Assembly (NCBI GenBank): GCA_029939575.1
Contig: JAOZSR010000002.1
Span: 24,571-88,570 of the forward strand
Origin: Fidelibacterota bacterium
GTDB taxonomy: Bacteria; Fidelibacterota; UBA2242; JAOZSR01
Direction: 5' to 3'
DNA length: 64,000 nt
The position numbers were made by a program, and so were the translations under genes. The notes under the pieces were generated by a model, which was given only the letters and a program-made list of their open reading frames with translations, searched no databases and was not told where the DNA came from. Below are positions 29,111-38,756 of this stretch, in pieces (the stretch's first letter is position 1; every line of letters begins with the position of its first letter).

Positions 29111-32100
29111 ATGAGAACTTCTATTAAAAAAGTATTGATTTTGGGCAGTGCCGCCCTAAAAATAGGTGAAGCCGGAGAGTTTGATTATTCCGGCAGCCAG
29201 GCTATTAAAGCATTAAAGGAAGAAGGTGTATACACAATCCTCGTAAATCCCAACATTGCCACAATCCAAACATCCGACGATCTGGCAGACGAAGTTTTTT
29301 TCCTGCCGGTCAACCTTGAATTCGTTACTAAGGTAATTGAGAAAACCCGCCCCGATGGTCTGCTTTTAGGATTTGGAGGTCAAACCGCACTTAATACAGG
29401 TCTGGATTTAGAAAAAAATGGCGTTCTGGGAAAATATAATATTAAAGTTCTGGGTACATCTATAGAAAGTATTATAAATACGGAAGACCGAAATAAATTT
29501 ATCAATAAACTTAATGAAATTGATGTCAAAACTGCAAAGAGTAAAATCGCCATTAACACAGATGAGGCTGTTCATATAGGGAATAATTTTGGCTATCCTG
29601 TGATGATCCGCATTGCCTATGCTTTGGGAGGACTTGGTTCTGGTGTATGTTATGACGAAAATGAAATCCGGTCAATGGCGAAAAAATCGTTCAAACATAC
29701 ATCTCAAATATTGATAGAAGAATATTTAGAAGGCTGGAAAGAAATTGAATACGAAGTGATGTGCGATCAATATGATAATTGCATTACTATTTGTAATATG
29801 GAAAACCTTGATCCAATGGGCATTCATACAGGAGAAAGCATTGTAGTTGCTCCCAGCCAGACTCTTTCAAATACTGATTATCACAAATTACGCGAAGTCG
29901 CTATCAAAACGATCAGACACCTGAAAATTATCGGCGAATGTAATATTCAATATGCATATAATATGGACTCGGAAGATTACCGTGTGATTGAAGTCAATGC
30001 AAGATTATCAAGAAGCTCAGCCCTGGCATCTAAGGCTACAGGTTACCCAATTGCATTTATTGCCTCAAAATTATCTCTTGGCTACGGACTTTATGAATTA
30101 AAAAATAATATTACGAAAACTACTAGTGCATTTTTTGAACCAGCTCTCGATTATGTTGTAGTGAAAATCCCCCGCTGGGACCTGAAAAAATTCACTAAAG
30201 TATCACGTAAAATCGGCACAGGCATGAAGTCAGTAGGTGAAATTATGGCAATTGGCCGAAATTTTGAAGAGGCGCTTCAAAAAGGCTTACGAATGCTTGA
30301 AATTGGTGCCAATGGAGTAATCGGAGATGATACTTATCAATTTGAGAATCTTAAATTTGAATTACAGGAACCAACTGAAGAGAGAATTTTTGCAGTGGCA
30401 AAAGCAATCTATCAAGGTTTTTCTATTGATAAAATTCATGATTTAACCCATATAAACAAATGGTTTTTATACAAAATCAAAAACATTGTTGATATTACAA
30501 AAGAATTGGAATTATCTGATTCCAAAATCAAACCGGATTTATTATTAACAGCCAAAAAATTCGGTTTTTCCGATAAACAAATCGCTTTTATCAAACAGGC
30601 AAAAGAACAGGATATAATATCACTGAGAAAGGAATATAAAATATTTCCGTTTATCAGGCAAATTGATACATTGGCAGCGGAATATCCGGCACAGACAAAT
30701 TACCTCTATTTAACTTATAACAGCCAGACAAGCGATATTAACAACTTTCCTAATAATACAGTACTGATTCTGGGTTCCGGAGCCTATAGAATAGGCAGTT
30801 CAGTGGAGTTTGACTGGAGTTGTGTGAATGCCGGCAAAACTTTAAGAAAATTAGGTTACAAAACAATAATGTTAAATTACAATCCGGAAACCGTAAGTAC
30901 TGATTATGATGAATTTGACTATCTTTGCTTCGATGAGATTAGTTTTGAATCAATTGGAGAAATTTATCATAAATTTAATCCTATCGGGATCATTGTTTCT
31001 ATGGGCGGTCAGATTCCAAATAATCTTGCTTTAAAATTGCACAATAACAATATTCGGATTTTAGGCACTTCTCCGGAAGATATTAACCGGGCAGAAAACA
31101 GGAGAATTTTTTCTGACCTACTTGATAAATTAAACATTGATCAGCCGATCTGGAAAGAAATCACATCTATTGAATTGGCAAAAAAATTCGCAAAACATAG
31201 TGATTATCCTGTATTAATCAGACCATCTTATGTTCTAAGCGGGGCTGCAATGGCAGTTGCTTCAAACGATGAAGAACTTGAAGAATATTTAAAAAAAGCT
31301 ATTACAATATCTCCAGAGTATCCAACTGTTATCAGTAAATTTCTGGAAAATGCCAAAGAAATTGAAATGGACGGGGTAGCTCAAAATGGTGAAATAATTG
31401 CATATGCTATTTCTGAGCATGTAGAAAATGCCGGAGTTCATTCCGGAGATGCAACCCTGGTTTTACCACCCCAGAGAACCTATCTGGAAACAATTCGCCG
31501 GATCAGAAAAATTTCCCGAAAAATTGTATCAGCACTAAATATTAACGGACCATTTAATATTCAATATATTGCAAAACAAAATCAGGTAAAAGTTATCGAA
31601 TGTAATTTGCGGGCATCACGTAGTTTTCCCTTTGTTTCAAAAGTAATGGATCAGAATTTTATTGATATTGCCACAAAAATAATTATGCGTGTGCCAGTAA
31701 ATATTGAAAACAAATCTCCTTTTGAACTGGATTATGTTGGGGTTAAAGCACCGCAGTTTTCCTTCACCCGTTTAAAAGGAGCCGACCCAAGTCTGGGTGT
31801 AGAGATGGCATCTACCGGTGAAGTTGCTTGTCTTGGAGATAATTTTCATGAAGCTTTTTTAAAATCTCTCCTCTCTGTTGGCTATCATTTTAACATCAAA
31901 AGCGTTCTACTATCCACAGGACCATTGGAATCAAAAACAGACTTACTGGAAAGTACCAAATATTTAAAACAATTTGGTACAAAATTTTATGCAACTGCCG
32001 GTACAGCTAAATTCCTAAATGAAAATAATTTCCCAACCGAAACACTTCATTGGCCTTTAGACAAAACACAGCCAAATGTGATAGACTATATTAAAGAAGG

Positions 32101-32305
32101 CAAAATTGATCTGGTTATAAATATTCCCAAAAACTTTCGCCAGGAAGAATTAACAAATGGGTATTTAATCAGAAGGGCAGCTGTTGATTATAATGTCATG
32201 CTAATTACAAACCGGCAGATTGCAATGCGATTTATAGAGGCGCTTGCAAAAATGAATCTCGGTGATTTAAAAATTCATAACTGGAAAGATTATTTACAAA
32301 AATAA
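29111..32305 (+). CDS. carB: Carbamoyl-phosphate synthase large subunit
   Basis: 1064 residues, normal length. Two homologous ATP-grasp halves are visible: LILGSAALKIGEAGEFDYSG with VNPNIATIQT in the first and LILGSGAYRIGSSVEFDWS with LNYNPETVSTDYD in the second. The C-terminal MGS-like allosteric domain (about 940-1064) includes FYATAGTAKFLNENN and DLVINIPKNF. It makes carbamoyl phosphate from bicarbonate, ammonia and two ATP for pyrimidine and arginine synthesis. It converges with pcrA; only a weak T-rich stretch lies between them. Confidence 0.98.
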   Translation: MRTSIKKVLILGSAALKIGEAGEFDYSGSQAIKALKEEGVYTILVNPNIATIQTSDDLADEVFFLPVNLEFVTKVIEKTRPDGLLLGFGGQTALNTGLDLEKNGVLGKYNIKVLGTSIESIINTEDRNKFINKLNEIDVKTAKSKIAINTDEAVHIGNNFGYPVMIRIAYALGGLGSGVCYDENEIRSMAKKSFKHTSQILIEEYLEGWKEIEYEVMCDQYDNCITICNMENLDPMGIHTGESIVVAPSQTLSNTDYHKLREVAIKTIRHLKIIGECNIQYAYNMDSEDYRVIEVNARLSRSSALASKATGYPIAFIASKLSLGYGLYELKNNITKTTSAFFEPALDYVVVKIPRWDLKKFTKVSRKIGTGMKSVGEIMAIGRNFEEALQKGLRMLEIGANGVIGDDTYQFENLKFELQEPTEERIFAVAKAIYQGFSIDKIHDLTHINKWFLYKIKNIVDITKELELSDSKIKPDLLLTAKKFGFSDKQIAFIKQAKEQDIISLRKEYKIFPFIRQIDTLAAEYPAQTNYLYLTYNSQTSDINNFPNNTVLILGSGAYRIGSSVEFDWSCVNAGKTLRKLGYKTIMLNYNPETVSTDYDEFDYLCFDEISFESIGEIYHKFNPIGIIVSMGGQIPNNLALKLHNNNIRILGTSPEDINRAENRRIFSDLLDKLNIDQPIWKEITSIELAKKFAKHSDYPVLIRPSYVLSGAAMAVASNDEELEEYLKKAITISPEYPTVISKFLENAKEIEMDGVAQNGEIIAYAISEHVENAGVHSGDATLVLPPQRTYLETIRRIRKISRKIVSALNINGPFNIQYIAKQNQVKVIECNLRASRSFPFVSKVMDQNFIDIATKIIMRVPVNIENKSPFELDYVGVKAPQFSFTRLKGADPSLGVEMASTGEVACLGDNFHEAFLKSLLSVGYHFNIKSVLLSTGPLESKTDLLESTKYLKQFGTKFYATAGTAKFLNENNFPTETLHWPLDKTQPNVIDYIKEGKIDLVINIPKNFRQEELTNGYLIRRAAVDYNVMLITNRQIAMRFIEALAKMNLGDLKIHNWKDYLQK

Positions 32306-32341
32306 TATACTTAGTAGAAATATTTGCATTTTTTTTGAACT

Positions 32342-34522
32342 TTAACTTTTTATTTTAACATATTTAGCAATTATGGTCTTTTTACCTGAATCTCTAAACA
32401 TAATGGTTAATTTGGCATTTTTCCCAAATCCGGCTACATTAATAATTTTTCCTGCTCCAAAAATTTTATGAGAAACCATCATGCCGGGCATAGCGTCAAC
32501 CACAGAATCTGAAACAGACTTATCCAATTTTGTGGTTGGTTCTGGCGAAGAATTAAATGTTTGAGATGATTTTCTAATGCGTGAAGGAGAAATAACACGT
32601 TCTTTCGTCTTTCCCTTTTCAAGTAATTCAAAAGGAATTTCCTTCATAAAAGGTGAAATTTCATATCGCAAATTTTCACCTCTAAAATTCCTCGTCTCCG
32701 CGGAACTAAGAAATATTTTTTCCATCGCACGAGTTAAACCTACATAAAATAATCTACGTTCTTCTTCATTACTTTCTTCCGGATCTCTTTGAATCGGGAA
32801 AAGCCCTTTATTCATTCCACATAGAAAAACTACCGGAAATTCAAGTCCTTTGGCACTATGAAAAGTCATCATAGATACAGCATTTTTTTTATCATCCCAT
32901 GAATCAATATCTGTAATTAGGGCAACCTCTTCCAAATATCCTTCCAAAGTTGGCTCCTCTACTTTACTACAATAATCCGCAATCGAGTTTAAAAGTTCAT
33001 CAATATTTGCTAATCTCTGATCGGACTCTTCTCCCCCATCTTCTTTAAAATATTTTCGCATTCCAAGCCGGTCTATGACTATATTTGCCCATTCTTCAAA
33101 AGTTATTGTACTTCGAATATCCTGAAATTGTTTTATTAAATTCCGAAATCCAGTTAGCGCATTTTTGGCACGGGCACTCATTTTCATTTCATCAACATAA
33201 TTCAAGGTTTCATAATAAGAAAAATCGTTTAAATTTGCATATTCTATCAATTTATCAAGAGTTACTTTCCCAATACCACGCGTGGGAGTATTTATTATTC
33301 TTTGAAAGGCCACATTATCCCTATTATTGGCTAATAGACGAAAATAGGCCAAAATATCTTTAATTTCTTTCCGTTCATAAAAACGCACACCACCAATAAT
33401 AACATTAGGAATTCTATTCCTGGTAAGCACTTGTTCCAAAATTCGGCTTTGTGCGTTTGTTCTGTATAAAATAGCAAAATCTTTAAAGTTGCGCTTATTC
33501 TGCCTGATTTCATTCAAAATTGAAGAGGCCATTCTACCAGATTCATCCCATTCATCACTAGCCTCTATCTGGGTGATTAATTCGCCCTTCTCTTTATCAG
33601 CCCAAAGAGTTTTTTCCGCTCTGTTTTCATTGTTTTTAACAATAGCTGAAGCGGCTGCAAGAATATTTTTTGTAGAGCGATAATTTTGTTCAAGTTTAAA
33701 AACACGGCAATTAGGGAATGTTTTATCAAATTTTAAAATATTTTCTACTTTTGCACCTCGCCAACTATAAATACTCTGATCATCATCTCCAACAACGCAA
33801 ATATTTTTATGCAGATCACTGAGCATTGACACCAGTTGAAACTGTGGAATATTTGTATCCTGGTATTCATCTACTAATATATATTTGAAAATCTGCTGAT
33901 ATTTTCTGAGTATTTTAGGATGTTCTTTAAAAAGTATCAAAGGTAAAAGTAATAAATCATCAAAATCAACCGCGCCCACTCTTTTTAAGGCCGCCTGGTA
34001 TAATGGATAAATATATTCAGTAAGTCTGTCAAGAGGTACAAATTTCCGGGCTTTAAAATCCTTGGGTTCAATCATTTCGTTTTTTAAATATGATATTTTT
34101 CCCTTAATAGAATTTGGTTTAACACCCTCAAGATCAATATTATTATCTCTAATAATTGATTTTATTAAAGCCTGTTGATCGGCAGCATCATAGATACTGA
34201 AATTTTTATCATAACCAATATGCTCAATTTCCATTCTGAGTAACCTGGCGCAAATGGAATGAAATGTGCCGATATTTACTTGCCCGGCCCGGTGGCCGAT
34301 AAATTTCTTTACTCTTTCTTTTAATTCTCTGGCTGCTTTATTTGTAAATGTTACAGCCAAAATATTTCGGGGATATACAAATTGTTTTTCAATAATATAT
34401 GCAATTTTGTGGGTTAGAACTCTTGTTTTTCCGCTACCTGCTCCGGCAAAAATTAATGTAGGTCCTTTTAAAAATTCAACAGCGCTACGTTGTACATCAT
34501 TCAATCCATCTAATAAATTCAA
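32342..34522 (-). CDS. pcrA: UvrD/PcrA-type superfamily 1 DNA helicase
   Basis: 726 residues. Helicase motifs run in order: GAGSGKTRVLTHKIAYI (Walker A), TFTNKAARELKERV (Ia), DEYQDTN (II), VVGDDDQSIYSWRGA (III), LEQNYRST (IV), MTFHSAKGLEFPVVF (V), EERRLFYVGLTRA (VI). The C-terminal end has the PcrA-type KIFGAGKIINV Tudor-like patch that binds RNA polymerase in relatives. It works in nucleotide excision repair and fork clearance. The start is TTG after GGAGAA, overlapping the mltG stop (TTGA). Confidence 0.96.
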   Translation of the reverse strand: MNLLDGLNDVQRSAVEFLKGPTLIFAGAGSGKTRVLTHKIAYIIEKQFVYPRNILAVTFTNKAARELKERVKKFIGHRAGQVNIGTFHSICARLLRMEIEHIGYDKNFSIYDAADQQALIKSIIRDNNIDLEGVKPNSIKGKISYLKNEMIEPKDFKARKFVPLDRLTEYIYPLYQAALKRVGAVDFDDLLLLPLILFKEHPKILRKYQQIFKYILVDEYQDTNIPQFQLVSMLSDLHKNICVVGDDDQSIYSWRGAKVENILKFDKTFPNCRVFKLEQNYRSTKNILAAASAIVKNNENRAEKTLWADKEKGELITQIEASDEWDESGRMASSILNEIRQNKRNFKDFAILYRTNAQSRILEQVLTRNRIPNVIIGGVRFYERKEIKDILAYFRLLANNRDNVAFQRIINTPTRGIGKVTLDKLIEYANLNDFSYYETLNYVDEMKMSARAKNALTGFRNLIKQFQDIRSTITFEEWANIVIDRLGMRKYFKEDGGEESDQRLANIDELLNSIADYCSKVEEPTLEGYLEEVALITDIDSWDDKKNAVSMMTFHSAKGLEFPVVFLCGMNKGLFPIQRDPEESNEEERRLFYVGLTRAMEKIFLSSAETRNFRGENLRYEISPFMKEIPFELLEKGKTKERVISPSRIRKSSQTFNSSPEPTTKLDKSVSDSVVDAMPGMMVSHKIFGAGKIINVAGFGKNAKLTIMFRDSGKKTIIAKYVKIKS

Positions 34523-35610
34523 TTACTATTCTCCATTTTCTTCTCTCTGGCTACCTGTCTTCTGATTTTTTGAAATTTCAATTTTGCCTTCATAAATTCC
34601 TGGTAACTTACTGTAAAAGTATGCGATCCATCACCGTTAGCAACCATATATAGATAATCTGTATCAGCCGGACGAAGCACTGCCAGAATAGATAGTTGCC
34701 CGGGATTATTAATTGGTCCTGGCGGCAACCCTCGATATCTGTAAGTATTATATGGAGATTTTATTTTAAGGTCTTTGTTTAATATTCTTCTTGGACCATC
34801 ATCTATTATGTATTGAATAGTTGGATCAGCCTCAAGACGCATATTTTTCTTTAACCTGTTTAAATATAATGATGCCACGATTGGTCTTTCTTCATCAACC
34901 ATACATTCACCTTCAACAATTGAGGCCAAAGTTAAAATTTGATTTAGCGTCATTTCAGATGCATTAATTTCACTTAATATTGAATCATCGACAACTTCAT
35001 AAAATCTATCAATTATTTTAATTATAACATCTTCCACTGTTGATGCTTCACTAAACATATAAGTATCGGGAAACAAATATCCTTCAAGGGAAACACCTTT
35101 TACATTTAAACTTTGTAAAAATTCTTTATTTTCTATTTTAGTTAAAAATTGTTTGCTTGTGAATTTCAGTTTCTTTGATAACAAATCTGCGATTTCCAAA
35201 GCCCTGGTTCCCTCAGGAATTGTAATTTTTATTCCATAATCCCTGGATTTGCTCAACTCATTTATTAACTGATTATAGTTTGTAATGTTATCAAGATAAA
35301 ATTTTCCGGCTTTCAAAGATTTTGATTTAAACTTCAATCTGACAGCGAAAATAAAACTATTTTGATTTTTAATAATTTTTCTTTCATATAACTGCCTGGC
35401 TATACTATTCAACGAGGCACCTTTATCAATTCTAAATACAAGATTATCCTGATTAATATTTATTGAAATTGACAAAATCAGTGATAAAAACAAAAACCAT
35501 CCGGATATTAATACAATTAATCCAAGTAAATAGGGACGAATAATAATAAATTGTTTTGATTTTATTATTTTAACCACATTTTCTTTTATTTTACCATAAT
35601 CAAATTTCAT
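34519..35610 (-). CDS. mltG: Endolytic murein transglycosylase MltG (YceG family)
   Basis: 363 residues from the ATG at 35610, which has an AGGGA site; an upstream ATG at 35676 adds 22 residues unlike the family and is less likely. A membrane helix (about 22-42) is followed by a LysM-like N-domain and the YceG domain: VSLEGYLFPDTYMF, the catalytic Glu region LASIVEGE, then RLEADPTIQYI and YNTYRYRGLPPGPINNPG. MltG cuts nascent glycan strands and may set their length. It is translationally coupled to pcrA. Confidence 0.94.
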   Translation of the reverse strand: MKFDYGKIKENVVKIIKSKQFIIIRPYLLGLIVLISGWFLFLSLILSISININQDNLVFRIDKGASLNSIARQLYERKIIKNQNSFIFAVRLKFKSKSLKAGKFYLDNITNYNQLINELSKSRDYGIKITIPEGTRALEIADLLSKKLKFTSKQFLTKIENKEFLQSLNVKGVSLEGYLFPDTYMFSEASTVEDVIIKIIDRFYEVVDDSILSEINASEMTLNQILTLASIVEGECMVDEERPIVASLYLNRLKKNMRLEADPTIQYIIDDGPRRILNKDLKIKSPYNTYRYRGLPPGPINNPGQLSILAVLRPADTDYLYMVANGDGSHTFTVSYQEFMKAKLKFQKIRRQVAREKKMENSN

Positions 35611-35775
35611 AGTTTCCCTATATATTTTTAAAATAAATACCGGTGAGCATCTAATTAATTTCATATTTTCAGACAAAATATAATATTAATCATTAACTCA
35701 ATATTCTTGAATTTTATTTTTTCCCCAGAAATTTCAATTACCTTGTATTAACTAAGTAATATAAAAATTTCCCAG

Positions 35776-36837
35776 CTAAATTCTAATAGGAATCGGAATA
35801 AAAGTCAAAATTAATATTAGTAAGGAAATCACTCCCAGTATTATTTCCAATTTAGAAATCTTCTCGTATTCATTAAAAACAGGAGGGTGTTTGATTTTAA
35901 CCAAAAAAAAGACCAAAACCATCCAAATAATCCAATTCAATGAGTAAACCTTAAAAAACATTGGAATTAAACCCAAGACAAGAATCAGCCCAAAGACAGT
36001 CCAGGCTAAATGCTTATGTTTTTTACCTAAAATACCATAGGCTACATGCCCACCATCTAATTGTCCAATTGGTAACAAATTAAGCATTGTTACTATCATA
36101 CCTATCCAGGCTGCAAAGGCGATCGGATTTAGCATAATATCCATATTTTCTTTTAGATTGGGATAAACAATAAAAGTAAGAAATTTTGTGATTATTGAGT
36201 CACCAAGAATAATTCCCTCTGTAGCAGTTGGTAAATCAACAATATGTGATAATTTTAATCCAATGTAAAAAGCCGGAACCGCTACACAAAACCCGGCTAT
36301 AGGTCCCGCAGCTCCAATCTGAGTTAAAGCTCTGCGATTTTTTACCGGAGAACGCATTTTTATAAAAGCTCCAAAAGTGCCTATCAAAGTTGGGGCAGGA
36401 ATGAAATATGGCAAACTGGCGTCAACATCATGTTTTTTAGCAAAATAGTAATGTCCAAACTCATGAACTCCCAAAATAAGCATTAGAGTAAAGGAAAAAG
36501 GAAATCCTTTTATAATATTGTATGGATTCTTAATCGGATCTGCTCCTTCCATAATCGAGCCGACAAAAAGAGTTGAAAGTATAGTAATAAAAAATAAAAT
36601 GACATTTATATATATTCTTTTTTTTGCTGGTTTTACATAAAAAATTGAGCCTGCAATTGTCGATTCTTCATGTATAGAGCCAATTATTGCCCGCAATTTT
36701 CTTCTGATCTGCTTAAGTGAATATTCTTGAATTCTATGTCCGCGGATTATTAGTTCATCATTAATTTCATTAACTTCAGATATGGCAACAAACTGACTTA
36801 AGTATAGAATTATATTATTTTTAACTTTCTGTTCCAT
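35776..36837 (-). CDS. Site-2 protease family membrane metalloprotease (M50)
   Basis: 353 residues with about six or seven hydrophobic segments. Zinc site HEFGH (H125, E126, H129) in the helix LILGVHEFGHYYFAKK, and the second metal ligand in NLLPIGQLDGGH. The first ~75 residues are a soluble N-terminal domain. Such S2P-type proteases cut membrane-spanning regulators or clear membrane peptides. There is no PDZ domain, unlike RseP; the fold resembles plant EGY/cyanobacterial-type S2Ps. It lies about 165 nt upstream of mltG on the same strand and is divergent from the MATE gene. Confidence 0.92.
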   Translation of the reverse strand: MEQKVKNNIILYLSQFVAISEVNEINDELIIRGHRIQEYSLKQIRRKLRAIIGSIHEESTIAGSIFYVKPAKKRIYINVILFFITILSTLFVGSIMEGADPIKNPYNIIKGFPFSFTLMLILGVHEFGHYYFAKKHDVDASLPYFIPAPTLIGTFGAFIKMRSPVKNRRALTQIGAAGPIAGFCVAVPAFYIGLKLSHIVDLPTATEGIILGDSIITKFLTFIVYPNLKENMDIMLNPIAFAAWIGMIVTMLNLLPIGQLDGGHVAYGILGKKHKHLAWTVFGLILVLGLIPMFFKVYSLNWIIWMVLVFFLVKIKHPPVFNEYEKISKLEIILGVISLLILILTFIPIPIRI

Positions 36838-36954
36838 TAGTCTTTCTTTTCAATTTAACAGGTTTGAAAATTACATTTTTCAGAGTAGAATTCAAATGGA
36901 AAACTAGTAAAATTCACGACCACTTTATTTTACTAAGATACCAATTTTAAAATT

Positions 36955-36983
36955 TTGACTTTTAAACAGTCAACAATTACAAT
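36955..36983 (+). promoter_or_regulatory. Sigma-70-type promoter of the MATE gene with overlapping inverted repeat
   Basis: TTGACT (36955-36960), 17 nt, TACAAT (36978-36983), about 60 nt before the MATE start. The -35 box is also the left arm of a perfect inverted repeat TTGACT-N7-AGTCAA (36955-36973), so a dimeric repressor bound there would block RNA polymerase. Confidence 0.6.
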
Positions 36984-37045
36984 ATTTTTATAAATAATTA
37001 AAGGATTACTTATTAGATTTACTGACTTTTTTGAGAAATGAATAA

Positions 37046-38425
37046 ATGAAATTAATAATACAAAAATATTGGCATGGAAAAGGTGGAATAAAGGAATTAC
37101 TGATACTATCCTTTCCACTAATCTTAAGTACTGGTGCCCATTCCATACAACATTTCGTTGACAGAGTTTTTCTGACATGGTATTCTCCGGAAGCTATCGC
37201 TGCAGCTATGCCGGCTGCAATGTTAAACTTTGCTCCAATGTGTATTTTTCTTGGCACAGCAGGCTACTCCAGCACTTTTGTTGCCCAATATTTTGGATCA
37301 AAAAATTACAAAATGATTGGTCCGGTGATTTGGCAGGGAATTTACCTGGCAATAATCGGAGCTATTTTCCATTTTTCTTTAATACCTTTTGCTGATGAGA
37401 TTTTTAACTTGATTGGCCATCCGGAAAAAGTCATCCAGAACGAAATCATTTATTTCAGGATTATTTGTTTTAGCGCTTTCCCGGTTATTGCTGCATCAGC
37501 ACTTGCTGGATTTTTCTCGGGAAGAAGTCGCCCCTGGGCAATTATGTGGATTCATTCTATTACAACCGTAATCAATATTGTTCTGGATTACACGTTAATT
37601 TTTGGCAACTTTGGCTTTCCTGCAATGGGAATAAAAGGTGCAGCTATAGCAACTGTTATTGCCACCTGTTTTCCTTTTGTTACCCTGCTAATTTTATTCT
37701 GTTTACCAAAACATGAATCTAAATTCAAAAGCCTATCTAACTGGAAATTTAACCCAAAACTATTTGCCAGAATTATTCGGTTTGGATTTCCAAATGGTTT
37801 TCAGTTTTTCCTGGATATTGCCGGATTTAGTATTTTTGTATTTATGATTGGTAGATTGGGTATGATAGAGTTAGCCGCCTCAAATATTGCTCTGAATATC
37901 AACAATTTAATATTCCTGCCAATGATTGGATTAGGAATTGCCGTATCAGTTTCAGTTGGACAATATATTGGTAAAAATGATCCTTTAACTGCTCAACGAT
38001 CAACTTATTCAGGCTTCATTATTACTTTTATTTATATGATTCCGGCAGCTCTTTCTTTTGTGTTATTACCAGAAATTTATATTTCATTATTTTCATCAAA
38101 TTCAAATTCCGATGAACTTATTAAAATTTCTGAGATAACCACAATTCTACTAAAATTTGTTGCTATATATTCTATTTTTGATGTTTTCAATATTATTTTC
38201 TCAGCATCAATAAAAGGTGCCGGCGATACCAAATTTGTCATGATCTTTATCTTGACAACTGCCTTGATAATATTAGTAATTCCCGTATTTTTCGTTATTT
38301 TTATTTGGAACCTGGGAATCTTTTTTGCATGGGGAATTCTTACCTTTTATATTTTTATCCTGGGTTTGGGTTTCTATTTACGGTTTAAAACAGGAAAATG
38401 GCAAAAAATGAGTGTGATCAGGTAG
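37046..38425 (+). CDS. MATE family multidrug/sodium or proton antiporter
   Basis: 459 residues with about twelve hydrophobic segments in two similar halves, typical of MatE exporters (LILSFPLILSTGAHSIQHFVDRVFL at the start of half one; RIIRFGFPNGFQFFLDIAGF at the start of half two; AIKGAAIA and ASIKGAGDTKF-type repeats). These export cationic drugs or metabolites with Na+ or H+. Its substrate is unknown. The promoter with an inverted repeat suggests regulated expression. Confidence 0.93.
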   Translation: MKLIIQKYWHGKGGIKELLILSFPLILSTGAHSIQHFVDRVFLTWYSPEAIAAAMPAAMLNFAPMCIFLGTAGYSSTFVAQYFGSKNYKMIGPVIWQGIYLAIIGAIFHFSLIPFADEIFNLIGHPEKVIQNEIIYFRIICFSAFPVIAASALAGFFSGRSRPWAIMWIHSITTVINIVLDYTLIFGNFGFPAMGIKGAAIATVIATCFPFVTLLILFCLPKHESKFKSLSNWKFNPKLFARIIRFGFPNGFQFFLDIAGFSIFVFMIGRLGMIELAASNIALNINNLIFLPMIGLGIAVSVSVGQYIGKNDPLTAQRSTYSGFIITFIYMIPAALSFVLLPEIYISLFSSNSNSDELIKISEITTILLKFVAIYSIFDVFNIIFSASIKGAGDTKFVMIFILTTALIILVIPVFFVIFIWNLGIFFAWGILTFYIFILGLGFYLRFKTGKWQKMSVIR

Positions 38426-38756
38426 GAAATATTTATTGAGTGATGGTTACTGGTCACTAAATTCCAACCATTGATAATTATAAAAACTTGACGATACTCC
38501 CATTTGACAATTAAGTAAAAAGTAAATTTGCTGTCATTCTGAATGAGGTACGAATGTTTACAATCAGGTTTTTGACTGAAAGAATTTCCTATAATTATCA
38601 ACGAGATTCTTCATTGCTACACTGCCTCAGACTATGTCCGGCTTTCGACGAAAAGGCAGCTTAGAACCTTTTTACGACTCCATCCCTTTTGGTTTATATT
38701 AAAATTTGTCAGAACTTACAAACAATTAATAACTATTAAATTAGAGAATAAATAAA
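38426..38756. repeat. Intergenic region with degenerate dispersed-repeat-like segment
   Basis: 331 bp without a gene. The part at about 38531-38650 reads GTCATTCTGAATGAGG, then AAAGAATTTCC and AACGAGATTCTTCATTG, a pattern like the imperfect inverted repeats (CATTCTGA...GAGATTCTTC) common between genes in Bacteroidetes and related phyla. It is more GC-rich than the flanks. I cannot confirm other copies inside this window. Confidence 0.45.
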
